Positions 11,381 through 22,585 of a stretch of DNA of 64,000 bases are shown in pieces. A program made the translations under genes and the position numbers. The notes under the pieces were generated by a model, which did not search any database, had not been told where the DNA came from, and was given only the letters and a program-made list of their open reading frames with translations. The stretch covers positions 6,696,001-6,760,000 of the forward strand of contig JBHGNT010000006.1 of assembly GCA_043228905.1 (NCBI GenBank). The letters run 5' to 3'. Each line of letters begins with the position of its first letter. Positions within the stretch are counted from its first letter, which is position 1. The stretch is from Azolla caroliniana (lineage: Eukaryota; Polypodiophyta).

Positions 11381-12614
11381 TAGAGGTTTTAGATTATGTA
11401 ATTAGGTGGTCGTTTTAAGTTGGATTAGGTTGCCACATTTTAAGCCCAAAATGAATTGTTGTAAGCTTTTTTAAGTAGAATTAATTGGCTGAAGCCGGGC
11501 CCGTGCATACATAAATAATAGCCTCCCGGACAAGACAAGACGAGACGAGGCACAACCAACCAACCAGGAGCCTTTTGAATATAGGCTCGTTACGTGTCCA
11601 TCATGTGATGTGTTCACGGACAAATGGTGGTCACCAACCAACCAGGAGCCTTTTGAATATCGGCTCGTTACGCGTCCATCATGTGATGTGTTCACGGGCA
11701 TATGGTGGTCACCCAAAGAAGAAGAAAGAAAGAAAGAAAGAAAAAGAACCTTGGTGTCATGGAGTCTCGCCCTCGACTCTATGGATCATGCTTGAGCACA
11801 CCGTGTGTTGGTATGGTGGTGTCCCTCGTTCTACCCTTGCCCCAACCCACAACCCCATGGGAAGGGGAAGCTTAATGGTGTTCAGATGGTGATGCCTCAT
11901 TAAGGGAAAGCTAGACTACCAGTTCAGAATGCATGGAGAGCAAGACTTCTCATGCTACCATGGCGGTATGTCAATTTACCTCACGCCATGCTCTCCCCTC
12001 TCGTGGAAGGTGACCCATCGCGAGGAAGTTATAGTGATCACTTTTTGGTGCGTTGTTTTCTTGTTCTCCACAAAACAAAGAGAGGGAGGTGCAATATTGG
12101 AATAAATTGTCGATGAAACAAAGAGGGTGAGGTGCAATGTTGGAAGATTTTGCAAGGAGAACACTCATTAAAAGGGGCCCAAGTGGAGTTTGAATTTGAG
12201 TCTAATTGCTCACATATATAGCCTTTTTTGGCCTAAGCTAAACATATATATTGCTTTGCCCCTTGTGGACTAATGAGTTTATTGAGATTGAGATAGAAAG
12301 AGCATGTTGAAGGAAGATGACAAACGAGAAACTAATCCCCTACCTAGAGTCTCGACAACCTAAAGTGCATGAGGTGGTTTTTAGTTTCGGTAGGTGGTTG
12401 ATACTAAGCAAGGCGAAAATGGTTATGCTTTCATCCACACCATTGCTTACATAAGACTTCGGTTCCATTCTCATTGGTGTTAGGTGGGGCATTTGGCCAC
12501 AAGCAAGAAGACTCCTCAAGTATGAACATTTTGGATCGAACAAGTTGAAGCATCAAAAGTATGATCACACTTTGATAAAATCCTTTATCTCCGGTGACAT
12601 TGTAGTTTGTGTTC
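11381..12614. other. Intergenic stretch with tandem duplication
   Basis: No supported gene. It holds the 78-bp duplication at 11557-11712, a short GAAA-type run at 11718-11745 and AT-rich filler. Confidence 0.5.
11557..11712. repeat. 78-bp tandem duplication (2 copies)
   Basis: Copies at about 11557-11634 and 11635-11712 match at nearly all positions (differences include atagg/atcgg, acgtgtcc/acgcgtcc, ggacaaa/gggcata). Non-coding. Confidence 0.85.
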
Positions 12615-12795
12615 CAAACCTTGTCAATGTGGTCCAATCCTTGACGCTTCCTCTCAGATTCACAATGCACAATTTCAATTGTAATATTTACTTATAAAAT
12701 TCTTGAACATGGAGAGCCACTACTCAATTCCCACATACTATGTGAAAGTGGCACTTTTGGTCTCAAATGTCATATTTGATCTTTGGCAACATTTA
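12615..12795 (+). mobile_element. LINE 3'-end fragment (third copy)
   Basis: The segment aligns by eye with the end of the larger LINE fragment at 14115-14275. Shared blocks include 'gtccaatccttg', 'gagagccactactca', and the tail 'ggtctcaaatgtcatatttga' versus 'ggtctcataagtcatatttga'. It is only about 180 bp, as expected of a strongly 5'-truncated copy. Confidence 0.6.
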
Positions 12796-13189
12796 TAAAA
12801 CTTGTATGTCACTCTTATTTAATCGTGACAATGGAGTTATGTGTCTTTGGGTGAAAACACACAATTATATAACTTTTTGTGTGAAGAACACTACTTATAA
12901 TGGGTGTCACAATGGAGTATGGTCACCCACTAACTACATGGATAGTGGAACATGTTGAATTGCCAATAAGCAAGATGAACACTCAACTCAGGAAAGAATT
13001 TCCACTTGCTCCAATAAAGAAATTTCTCATAACAGTACTCCCTTTATAGAATATGTTAAACTATAACACGTTTTGTACGATACAATTAACTCTTTTATCC
13101 AAAGTTTTATTTTTTTTATTTTTATTTTCGACAATTCCTCATTTTGTTGTAAACCAATTATCTCATGGGCCAAATTTGGTCTTAGAATA
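12796..13189. other. Short intergenic stretch between LINE fragments
   Basis: AT-rich, no gene seen. It may be further LINE-related DNA. Confidence 0.4.
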
Positions 13190-14280
13190 TTATGCTTCTG
13201 AAGAGCCAAAAAAGAGATAAGCCATGCATTATGTACAATAATGAGCCACTTGAATGCATGGAAAGCTTCAAATATCTTGGCCTTGAAGTTCCCTCAAATC
13301 ATAGATGGAATGAATGTGCTATACACCGCTTAGAGGCGGGAAAACGAGCATATTATGCATTTGAGAACACATGCAATCGTGGAGATATTAAGTGTTGGGT
13401 CCTCAAGAAATACCTTTTCGACACTTTGGTGACACCGGTGCTTCTCTATGGAGTGGTGGCATCCCGAAATCTACTTGGAAAGAGTTTGAAAATGTCCAAA
13501 AACATTTTATTACCAAGTTTCTACAAGTTAAGAAACAAACGCCATACATCCTCCTCTTTGAGATGGGATCACTTCCCATTGAGATATTGACCATGGAAAG
13601 GGTTGTTGAATACATGCTTAAGGTTCAAAAAAGTCCCTCACATCAACTTCCTAGAATTGCATGGGAAGCAAGCAAAAAGATCCAAAAGACGCATAAAAGC
13701 AAATTTTTGTGTTTTGTTGGATGCAATAGATTTGCTTCATGATGCATCACTAGATTCCTTTGTAAATGAGGCCTTTTTACAACGCCAATGTATCATGACA
13801 CGGGGGAAATGTGGAGGCTCACACTTCATACATTATACTACACATGTTGCACCTAACCACAAAACCATATTCTTCGTGGAACGAGGAAACCGTACACATC
13901 GATACATATTAGAGCCCATTTCGTTGGCTTCTATTCGAACCATTGCTTCAATGCAACTTAGCTCACATGCATTACGATGTGAGACGAGACATTGGGGCAC
14001 AAGTGATGAGAGTGGTCAACTATGCACAGTTTGCCCTAAACAAGTTCGAGAGTCTGAGTATCACACTTTGATACAATGCTCTGCCTTTGATCATATTCGA
14101 CCATGCTTTCCACACATCTTCGACCAAGCCCAATCCTTGCATGAATTTCTCTCACAACCACAATGGATTGCAATGTTCATTGGTAAAGTTCTTGACAATC
14201 GAGAGCCACTACTCACTTTCACACATATCACGTGAAATGTAATTTTTTTGGTCTCATAAGTCATATTTGACCTCCAAAGA
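13190..14280 (+). pseudogene. LINE (non-LTR retrotransposon) RT C-terminal fragment, frameshifted
   Basis: Three overlapping plus frames (13192-13590, 13392-13742, 13603-14235) together give the region after the reverse-transcriptase core of a plant LINE: ESFKYLGLEVPSNHRW, LFDTLVTPVLLYGV, STWKEFENVQKHFITKFL, LPIEILTMERVVEYMLK, and a terminal Cys/His region (LCTVCPKQVRESEYHTLIQCSAFDH). The catalytic YxDD part is missing because of 5' truncation, and at least two frameshifts break the frame. It cannot be mobile. A related copy lies at 39640-41310. It is followed by a (CT)n run. Confidence 0.85.
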
Positions 14281-14287
14281 CGATAAT

Positions 14288-14291
<4 letters not shown>

Positions 14292-14326
<35 letters not shown>
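14292..14326. repeat. (CT)n microsatellite
   Basis: About 17 uninterrupted CT units just after the LINE 3' end. Confidence 0.95.
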
Positions 14327-14329
<3 letters not shown>

Positions 14330-15823
14330 TCCTTTTACTACCATAGTGGTAGGCATTAGGGAATCAACAAAAGGCCTTGGATTCAAATGCTAACTTTCAA
14401 ACATCTTATTACACCATGGACATGTATCACTTTTCTCCTAAATTGAACAACACGATTCACAATCTCCAAACTATTGATGTAACCCTCTCAACAATGGGTT
14501 GATTGCACTCTCTCTAAAAGCACATATCACATAAGCTAGATACTTGCAACATGGATTGTTGCTTTGTCACCCTCCCTTTTCTCTTCTTGGTTGCCCTTGC
14601 ATAGGTTCTCCGCGAGTTTCCTTTCCTCAAATTGTTCATTCCCAATCTCCAATATGCTTTTGCTACTTCTCCTTAGGATTGCATGTGTTGCTTTAATGCA
14701 TCCTTATCCTTCTCTTCATGTGCTAGTACTCTGCGTTGATACCACACTGCTTAGCAATGAGTTTTCCATAACTATTAGAGACAAGAATAAAGTCATACAA
14801 TTTCCTCCTCCACCTACCTCATCATTTGTATTCATACATCGATGTATGATGTTAATGACAAGTCACAATTGAGTCATATTGGGTCATTGATTGGGATGTT
14901 GACGTCTTTAACTCAAGCCATAAGCAATATTGGACCACTATATATATTATGTTTCTATGCTCGATAGAGTTAGTTGTTGTGTGGTTTGCTACGGGAGTTG
15001 TTGTCGCTTCCCAAAGAGAATGCAAAGCCCGACATCGATAATAAACCATCAAGCTAGGAGCAAGGAGTCTTATGGTATGAAATGCAGATTTAGAAAAGGA
15101 GTCTAATGTTGCGGTGGTAAATGATTGTCTCCAATCATACACATACACACACACACATTACATCTTGCCAAGTTGGGTTTGAACTTACATCGAGCCAACC
15201 ATGTGGATAAGCAACCTTTTTGTCACGCCACAACAAGCACACGATATATCATAACCACGAGTGTGTTTTCTCCAACTTATAGACAACGAGGGAGTCCCCA
15301 ACATTGAGGCGCTGGTCGGAGCTTATCAATGTTGTATTGTATCGTCGGGTACAAGGCGAATGCTATGTGCCCGAAACTCGTCGCCAAAACGAATCAGACT
15401 GATGCTTTCATGGTGGTCAACATGAATCGGGGAGAATGAAAACTACTCGAGCCCGGAGGTGAAGGAGGCACACAATTGAAAACCCAACCCAACCCAAAGC
15501 CCCAACTGAACAACTACTTAACTTACTATACATACATACATACATACTACTTTTAACTTATAAGTTATGAACCGCACTTAAATGGGAGGGGTGGGGGACA
15601 TGACCGTTGGAGTCCTTGCGCGGTGGCGTGATTATCTAATATAGTTCGTCAAAACTACAAAAGTAGCCCCCCGCATTATCGTCGTACAGACTTTATAAAC
15701 GTATTTCTCCTTCTTCCGCCATAGCCGATCTGCTTCTGCTTCTTCCACATCTGATTGGTTTCGTTCTTCCTCTTCTTCTTCGTTTTTCTCGTCTTCTGTA
15801 ATCGCAATCGTCTTCGTCTTCGT
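14327..15823. other. Intergenic stretch upstream of the TOG gene
   Basis: No supported gene. There are short (CATA)n at 15530-15547 and AT-rich sequence. The last 200 bp probably hold the promoter and leader of the gene at 15896. Confidence 0.5.
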
Positions 15824-15857
15824 CTTCACCTTCACCTTCACCTTCACCTTCACCTTC
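15824..15857. repeat. (CTTCAC)n hexamer in 5' leader of TOG gene
   Basis: About five and a half CTTCAC units end 39 bp before the ATG at 15896, in a pyrimidine-rich leader. Confidence 0.85.
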
Positions 15858-15895
15858 GCCATCTCCTACCTCCTCCTCCTCCCATCTTCTGTCTC

Positions 15896-18587
15896 ATGGC
15901 TCTCCGTAGCCTCAACGCTTCCGCTCCCGAACGCAACAAGAAAGGCTACGTCTGCACGAGGAAGACTCGCAGTATGGTCTCCGCCCCCAATGATGAGAAC
16001 GTGAACCTTCTCGGAAGCCCTAACAGCCTCTTGCCGGCTCCTGCACGACCTGTTGTACCCTGCAAGAGCGCTGCGTCTCCATCTCCAGACATCGCTCCGC
16101 TTCCTACTTCAGATGAATCTGCCATAGCTGAAATCGAGTATTTGCTATCGGAAAACCTTTCAGACCTCACCGATCCTGAAGACAACCTACATGTTAGTGT
16201 CTCACTCTCTCTTTTTCCTTTTTCTTTTTCTATTTGAGTTGGAGTACAAACCGTAGTTGCCTATCCTCGTTATAATATCCTGGAAATCCTGCTTCTTTTT
16301 CTATCACTATCTGAGATCTGTTTTAATGCCGAGATCTTTCTTTCCGTGACTGTATTTTGTATTAAAAAGAACTGTATAACTTTTACCGGAACCTTTTACT
16401 TCTATGCTTTTATTACTGTCCCCAATGGTAGTCCTTACCATTGTCTCTTTCGTTCTTTTTAACTTCTTGACTCCACTACTGTGCTTAATTCATGATCGGA
16501 CTATGTTTATTTTCTCATATTACCACTAATTATTCTGGAACTCCTGCAAGATCCATGAAGATTATGGTCAGTCTTTATAAGCTCTATTTATTGATATGAG
16601 ATAATTGGTATTCATTTGGAACAACAGTGATATGTTCTTATCATCTGTCAAAGTTCATTCAGGATGGTTTTGATGATAGATTTTCTTTATTATCTCAAAA
16701 ACATGGATGTAAATGGTGGTTTCTGAGTCTTTATCTCTGTTTGAATTATCGTGGTTAGCGTTTTCTGTCTTTTCTTGATCTTATGACCCATTGAACTCCT
16801 GCAAGATCCATGAAGATTATGGTCAGTCTTTATAAGCTCTATTTATTGATATGAGATAATTGGTATTCATTTGGAACAACAGTGATATGTTCTTATCATC
16901 TGTCAAAGTTCATTCAGGATGGTTTTGATGATAGATTTTCTTTATTATCTCAAAAACATGGATGTAAATGGTGGTTTCTGAGTCTTTATCTCTGTTTGAA
17001 TTATCGTGGTTAGCGTTTTCTGTCTTTTCTTGATCTTATGACCCATTGAACTCCTGCAAGATCCATGAAGATTATGGTCAGTCTTTATAAGCTCTATTTA
17101 TTGATATGAGATAATTGGTATTCATTTGGAACAACAGTGATATGTTCTTATCATCTGTCAAAGTTCATTCAGGATGGTTTTGATGATAGATTTTCTTTAT
17201 TATCTCAAAAACATGGATGTAAATGGTGGTTTCTGAGTCTTTATCTCTGTTTGAATTATCGTGGTTAGCGTTTTCTGTCTTTTCTTGATCTTATGACCCA
17301 TTGAATGCCATTTTCTCTTCTTGAACATATCAAAAGAGGATTTCTAATGTCTGCTGTTTATCCAATAATTTTTTCAGACATTGATTGAGAGGCTGGATTC
17401 TAAGGACTGGCTGAAGGTGTGTGAAGCCGTTAACAACACGAGACAGCTGTCCATTTATCATGCTTCTTCTCTTCAGCTGCACCTGTAAGTCTTAATATTC
17501 CTTAAATTTCTATGTCTATTCATGCAATGTACATTGAAATTTCAGACCTATCATTAAATTAAAGTAGCCTTCCATTTCAACTTGTCTAATAAGTATCCTG
17601 TTATAAATCCAGAGATAAAGTAATTCCTCTACTAGTGAAAGCATTAAAAAATCCGAGGAGTGCACTGTGCAAGACCGCCATCATGGGTTCAGCAGATTTA
17701 TTCAAGGCATATCCAAATGAAATTATTAACATGCTGGAACAGCTTGTAAGTGATCGATTTTTCTTGCAAAACTATTTATCTGTAGAAACATGGCAAACAA
17801 ACTCATTTGATTTGTGTAGAAATATGTCAGATCAACTGAAGAACATAGCAAATGAATCATTATTTCTGTATTACCCATTGCATTTGTATGAAGATAGTGG
17901 ATACAGCTTCTTCAGCTGCATTTACATCACCGTCTCATGAGATTTGTGTGAACAATGTGGATGCAGCTTCTTCAGCTTCTCTTGAAGGCATCACAGGATA
18001 AGAAGTTTGTTTGTGAGGAAGCTGAAAGGTCACTAGAGGTGATGACAGATTGTCTTCCTCCATCATGTTTATTGATTCAGTTGCAGCCTTATGTGAAACA
18101 TCGTAGTCCTAGGGTTCGAGCAAAAGCTGCATCATGTGTCTACCGATGTGTTGCAAAGCTGGTGAGTATTAGGAGAAATGAAAAAACTCTCTTTTTTATG
18201 TGGATTAGTCTTATTAATTTAAAATCCTCTGGTTTTGAACATATTCAGGGAAATGACGGGATAAAGAAATATGGATTTCAGCCATTGTTGCAATTGGCGG
18301 CATCTCATTTAAATGATCAGCTTCCTGAGGCTCGTGAGGCAGCACGGAAGCTTATAGCAGAGATATATGCTGTGTATCCTAACAATAATGTGAATGATAG
18401 CACGTCAGAAGGGAATTTAACTGTGGATGATTGCAACTTAGAAATGAACGGGAATGTGAGTGATAACAAATTGAATGATGAGAAACCAGATATCGTACAA
18501 GAGGTCCAAGGTTGGAGCGAGTTCTGTACTTCACAGCTATCTTTACATGTTGCACAGGCTGTTATAAGGTTGACTTCTGGTGCTTGA
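15896..18587 (+). CDS. TOG/ARM-repeat domain protein (CLASP_N-like), 5 exons
   Basis: Model: exons 15896-16192, 17378-17484, 17613-17745, 17967-18161 and 18249-18587, total 1071 nt, 356 residues, all GT/AG and in phase. Residues 1-99 are Ala/Ser/Pro-rich and probably disordered. From residue 100 there is an all-helical HEAT/TOG array: DWLKVCEAVNNTRQL, LLVKALKNPRSALCKTAI, LLLKASQDKKFVCEEAERSL, YVKHRSPRVRAKAA, LNDQLPEAREAARKLI. This matches the small plant ARM-repeat/TOG family related to the N-terminal CLASP domain. By family it would bind tubulin or microtubule ends; no direct evidence here. No ATG lies upstream in frame, so 15896 is the start. Intron 1 (16193-17377) is mostly made of a 255-bp unit in three copies. 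Confidence 0.88.
16538..17302. repeat. 255-bp tandem repeat, three copies, in intron 1 of TOG gene
   Basis: Copies begin at 16538, 16793 and 17048, each with gaactcctgcaagatcc. I see no difference between them on reading. They make up 765 of the 1185 bp of the intron. The copies are either very recent or an assembly artefact. Confidence 0.95.
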
Positions 18588-20557
18588 AGATACCTCACAA
18601 CATTGGAATGGGGGTTTAATCGAGAAAGGATAAACCATTTTTCTTCCTTTTGTTGAAGGCAATCCATCCGAATCTATTTGCTCTCATATTCTAATGAGGC
18701 TTAAAATGTGGTGCTGGCTAATAGCGAGCAGTACGTACGTACATACATATCAGGCACTCGGTCATGGTGCCATAAGTACTTCATAGGCTTTGTTTGTGAA
18801 AGGTGTTTCTGTATGTAATAGACTGATTATATAGCTCACATAGCTCTTCTTGGGTACTGTTATCAGATTTGGTGTTTCTTTATGCATCACTCTACTGGTC
18901 TAATGGCTTATGTAGCTTTCCTTTTTATATTTTCGATTATTGGTATGAATTCATGATATTTGATTAATGACTCAATAACCCCACTGTCAATTTTATTCAA
19001 ATTGTTTTGCACTGTACAGAATTATTATTTGTCTGCTTGAATTGCTAGAAACATGGTTCCTTTTTGTATATTACAACGAAGCTAGGGCAAGCTTAAATAT
19101 CCCTCTAGGAGGATACTAGTGTGGAATGTCTGTCTATATATTAGTCTATTATTTCTTGTCTTTACGCGAAGAGTGTATTCATATTGGAAACATCTTTATA
19201 GTCAAGAGAATAAATATTACGAGGGGGATAACGTCTGAGTTTCTATGAGCGATGCTTGTTCAGGATTTGTTCACAAGAAGAATGAAAGGCATGAAATGAG
19301 CATGATCTTTTGGCACGCCAAAAAGTTACATTGCATGTTGATATTTTGTGGGGTACTATGTTGTGCCCATTTAGGTATTCCATGGACTGGGATCAATGAA
19401 GTTTATGTGGTTTACTTATATTGGGTAGTATAAAATATAGAGTCTGGGTCATAAACATCCACCTCCTATCTAGTGTTTAAGATCCTAAGTATTGAGCTTG
19501 GAGAATAATTTATTACAATTGAAAATCTCTCTATCAATATATTAGTCTTATCACCTCCTATCTTCATACTAAGTGTATTTATCCTTTTTTTGGAAAAAAG
19601 TCTATTTATCTTGGAAATATATATATGGTGAAGAGATTAAACATGGGGAATATCTTTATTACAAAGAGATTAAAGACTCTACACATCTTCGTACCAAAAG
19701 GATTAACAAAAAACAATGTCAATATGCATCTTCATAATCGAAAGAGTACTAACACAACAAATACTCTACATGTATCACTAATGTTGTAGAGTCCATTCTA
19801 TGCCAAGGCCCCAATGTTTGTGACAAGCATAGGCTTTAGAGTAACTTTTCAAATCAAAGTAGGATTCTTAAGTCAAACTCTCATGATGGGATCCATATTA
19901 TTTGCCTTTTCAAAGCAAAGTAGGATCCATATTATTTGCGGGTGAACTAGTTCTTCAATGAAATGATGCCTTGTAGATGGCAAGAGTGCATATTTTTTCT
20001 GTGGCAATCATGAGAATATAATAAACATTAAAGCCAAGAGGAGCAATCAATTGAAATTAGTGTGTAATCTACTTGGACATGTAAGAATGATGGTTTTGTC
20101 TTGCATTAACCTCCCATTCGTTCTGAAGCAAATACACCTATGTGTGACGTTGTCGAAGGGACATTTTAACAAAAATATTCTTCATATACATATGTCAAGA
20201 ACTTTACAGATATTTCAATCATTACAAGAGCGAAATACACTTCAAGTGGGCATAGAATATATTCTATATGCCATTCACCCACAAAACATAATCTTATCCA
20301 AGACTAAATTGTACCTAATAAAGTGAGTAATCAGTGCAACCACCATGGGCGGCACAGCAGGAGGAGATTGGCAGCAGTTAGAGGCGGTAATCTACAGATG
20401 TTAGAGGCGATTAGCTGCCAGCAATGGGGGATTAGTAGTGGTTATCTGTGATAATTGACCATCTGTGTCAATTAATGGTGGTTATTGATCTTTACAATAA
20501 CCGCCAGTGGCAGCAGCAGTGGTTATGGGTTGTGAGTAGCAGCCATTTGACACCAAG
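18588..20557. other. 3' UTR of TOG gene and intergenic DNA
   Basis: No gene supported. Between 19130 and 19680 two diverged copies of an AT-rich segment (around 'tatattagtct...' and 'tattggaaacatc'/'tcttggaaatat') can be recognised. The part 20340-20557 is GC-richer and is probably the 3' UTR of the convergent NHL gene. Confidence 0.45.
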
Positions 20558-21409
20558 CTATTGGCTCTCTGAGTATGTGCGATCGCAGTAATAGGAGTGG
20601 ATGAAAGGGGTCAAGAGGCCCGAGCTGCCCCCAAAACAGATGGTGATGTGACATTTAGAGATGATATATGCATGGTGGGAGAAGAGTCCATTGGCGGTGC
20701 TGACGTGGCCAACAATGGTGACCGCTGATGTCAGCTGGAAAGCGGCGCTGGCAGTTGGTGGCATCGGCAGTTGGCTTGAATAAGCAGAAACAGAAACAGA
20801 AGAGGTCCCGGTTGCGGCATTAGTTGGAGAGGGTTGGCTAGAGTTATAGGAGGAGGAAAACACAGTTGTGGTGATTGGTGGGGGCGGTGATGGTTGATTG
20901 GAATAAGATAATGACGAAGAAACAGTTGGGGGTGGTTGGCTGGTAGTTGGTGGCGATTGAGCCGCACCAGTGGTTATGATGAAAGGAGAGGCGGCATCGA
21001 CGGTAACAGTTGTGGTGCCCAACGATTGGGCAGGTACAGATGCCAATGAGATCGGCATGAAACCAATCTGGCGGTTGCTGTAGTAGAGACATGCACCGCT
21101 TCCCTCACTCACCCAGAAGACTCCTCTGTTAGGGTTATACAAAACCACTTGCAAATTCAACCTCACGTCCTCCACATGCACAGCCACCGCCAATGCATCT
21201 GATGCCGTCGATCCCGGGTCTGATCTGACTGTCTTCAGCGATAGGAGTTGCATTGTGGGTAGCTGTAGTTGGGGATCTCTGGGCTTCCACACTGCAAAGT
21301 ACAAAACTATGAATACAATTATGAGAGTTACCAGTATGGCCATACATAACAGACAGGCTGCTTGCCGCCACTCTTCATCCTCTCTCCGGCAATGCCCCCG
21401 TCTCCCCAT
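20558..21409 (-). CDS. NHL-type (NDR1/HIN1-like) LEA-2 membrane protein
   Basis: A single-exon frame of 283 residues from the ATG at 21409. A short basic/acidic N-terminus (MGRRGHCRREDEEWRQ) is followed by one strong membrane helix at residues 18-41 and then a LEA_2-like domain. In this domain DVRLNLQVVLYNPNRG, a ..CLYYSNRQIG.. strand and QSLGTTTVTV match the NHL pattern of type II membrane proteins with the domain outside the cytosol. Residues about 148-222 are a Ser/Thr/Pro-rich stretch with many SPP/QPSP motifs, unusual in the middle of the fold. The last part (TSAVTIVGHVST, SKCHITI) resembles the usual final strands. NHL proteins act in defence, abscisic acid and membrane-contact roles; the exact role cannot be read here. 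(CT)n runs lie just upstream. Confidence 0.8.
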   Translation of the reverse strand: MGRRGHCRREDEEWRQAACLLCMAILVTLIIVFIVLYFAVWKPRDPQLQLPTMQLLSLKTVRSDPGSTASDALAVAVHVEDVRLNLQVVLYNPNRGVFWVSEGSGACLYYSNRQIGFMPISLASVPAQSLGTTTVTVDAASPFIITTGAAQSPPTTSQPPPTVSSSLSYSNQPSPPPPITTTVFSSSYNSSQPSPTNAATGTSSVSVSAYSSQLPMPPTASAAFQLTSAVTIVGHVSTANGLFSHHAYIISKCHITICFGGSSGLLTPFIHSYYCDRTYSESQ

Positions 21410-22585
21410 TCTCTCTCTCTCTCTCTATGCACACACACAAAACATATACATGTACATTTATATACACACATATATAACATATGTGTGATAAATTAATTAT
21501 TAACAAAGAACTCCTCATTCTCTTTCTCTCTCTCTCTCTCTCTCTATACACACACATATATATACATACGTACACATAGATATAATATATATGTATGGGA
21601 TAAATTAATTATTACCAGATAAAGTGCGTGATAACAACGTGTTACCTTTCCTTAGCTTTGATAGTATAATTACCTTCTAATGAACATCCTTTTGGTGATG
21701 CCATAGACTTTGCCTTGAAGATTAAAGGAAGTTTTTCTCCACCCCACCCCACTCTCCCTCCCTTTTCTTCATGATTGTGTCTTCCACACACATCTCTCTC
21801 TACTACTTTTGGATGTTTAAAAAGTACCTATCTATATACAACTTTTTAATTTTAATCATTTTAGTACTTCTGTCAATGATTGTATTCTGCGTAAAGCATT
21901 CCTTTGCTGGTTGCCTTTTACACACATGGAACCATATAAACATCATACATTCTGGACATTACCCTAAAACCATGTAAAAGCTCCTTCTTACCTTGTGTAT
22001 CTTTCATGGTACATCCAACTTTCATTGGAGCTTTCTTTGCTACTCCCCACATGCTCTTTCCTTGTACATTTTTCCATCTCTTTACAAGATTGACCAAAAT
22101 TTTACATATTTTTTCACTTAAAAGGAGGCATCGATGGTGGGAACCAAGGGAAAGGGGACTACCCACCAGTGTCTTACAAGACAAAAAGTTTCGACCACTT
22201 ACAACCTATAGTATTGTGAAAGTTTTGAATTTGACTGCTCCAAAGAAGAGTACCCTTTGCAGACCCCTCTAGTAACATGCCCCTTTATATTATAACACAC
22301 TCATCTGAAATAGAGTCATTCCATGACAAGCTATCATCTGGAAATCAGTGTATTTATCTTATAGCAATGTACTTGGATAGCATTACTGGTCCTGCTATGA
22401 ATTAACAACGTTCTTTTCATCAAACTTGGGAGGTCAACAATTGTGATATTCTTGTAAAATACCAGTGCTCTTTTGAAGCCCTAATGATAGGCCTTCCTTG
22501 TATCCAATAATATCTTAATACATGGAAGGGAGCATGGCATGGTTATCAACATAATAATTACATAAGGTGATTTCCTGAACCCAGC
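21410..22585. other. Upstream DNA of NHL gene and PPR 3' region
   Basis: Holds CT/CA/TA microsatellites (21410-21470, 21519-21575) in the probable leader or promoter of the NHL gene, then AT-rich sequence with no supported gene. Confidence 0.5.

Noticed and set aside
14564-14872. 102-codon plus frame
   Set aside because: No family match, no splice or promoter support; composition like its non-coding surroundings.
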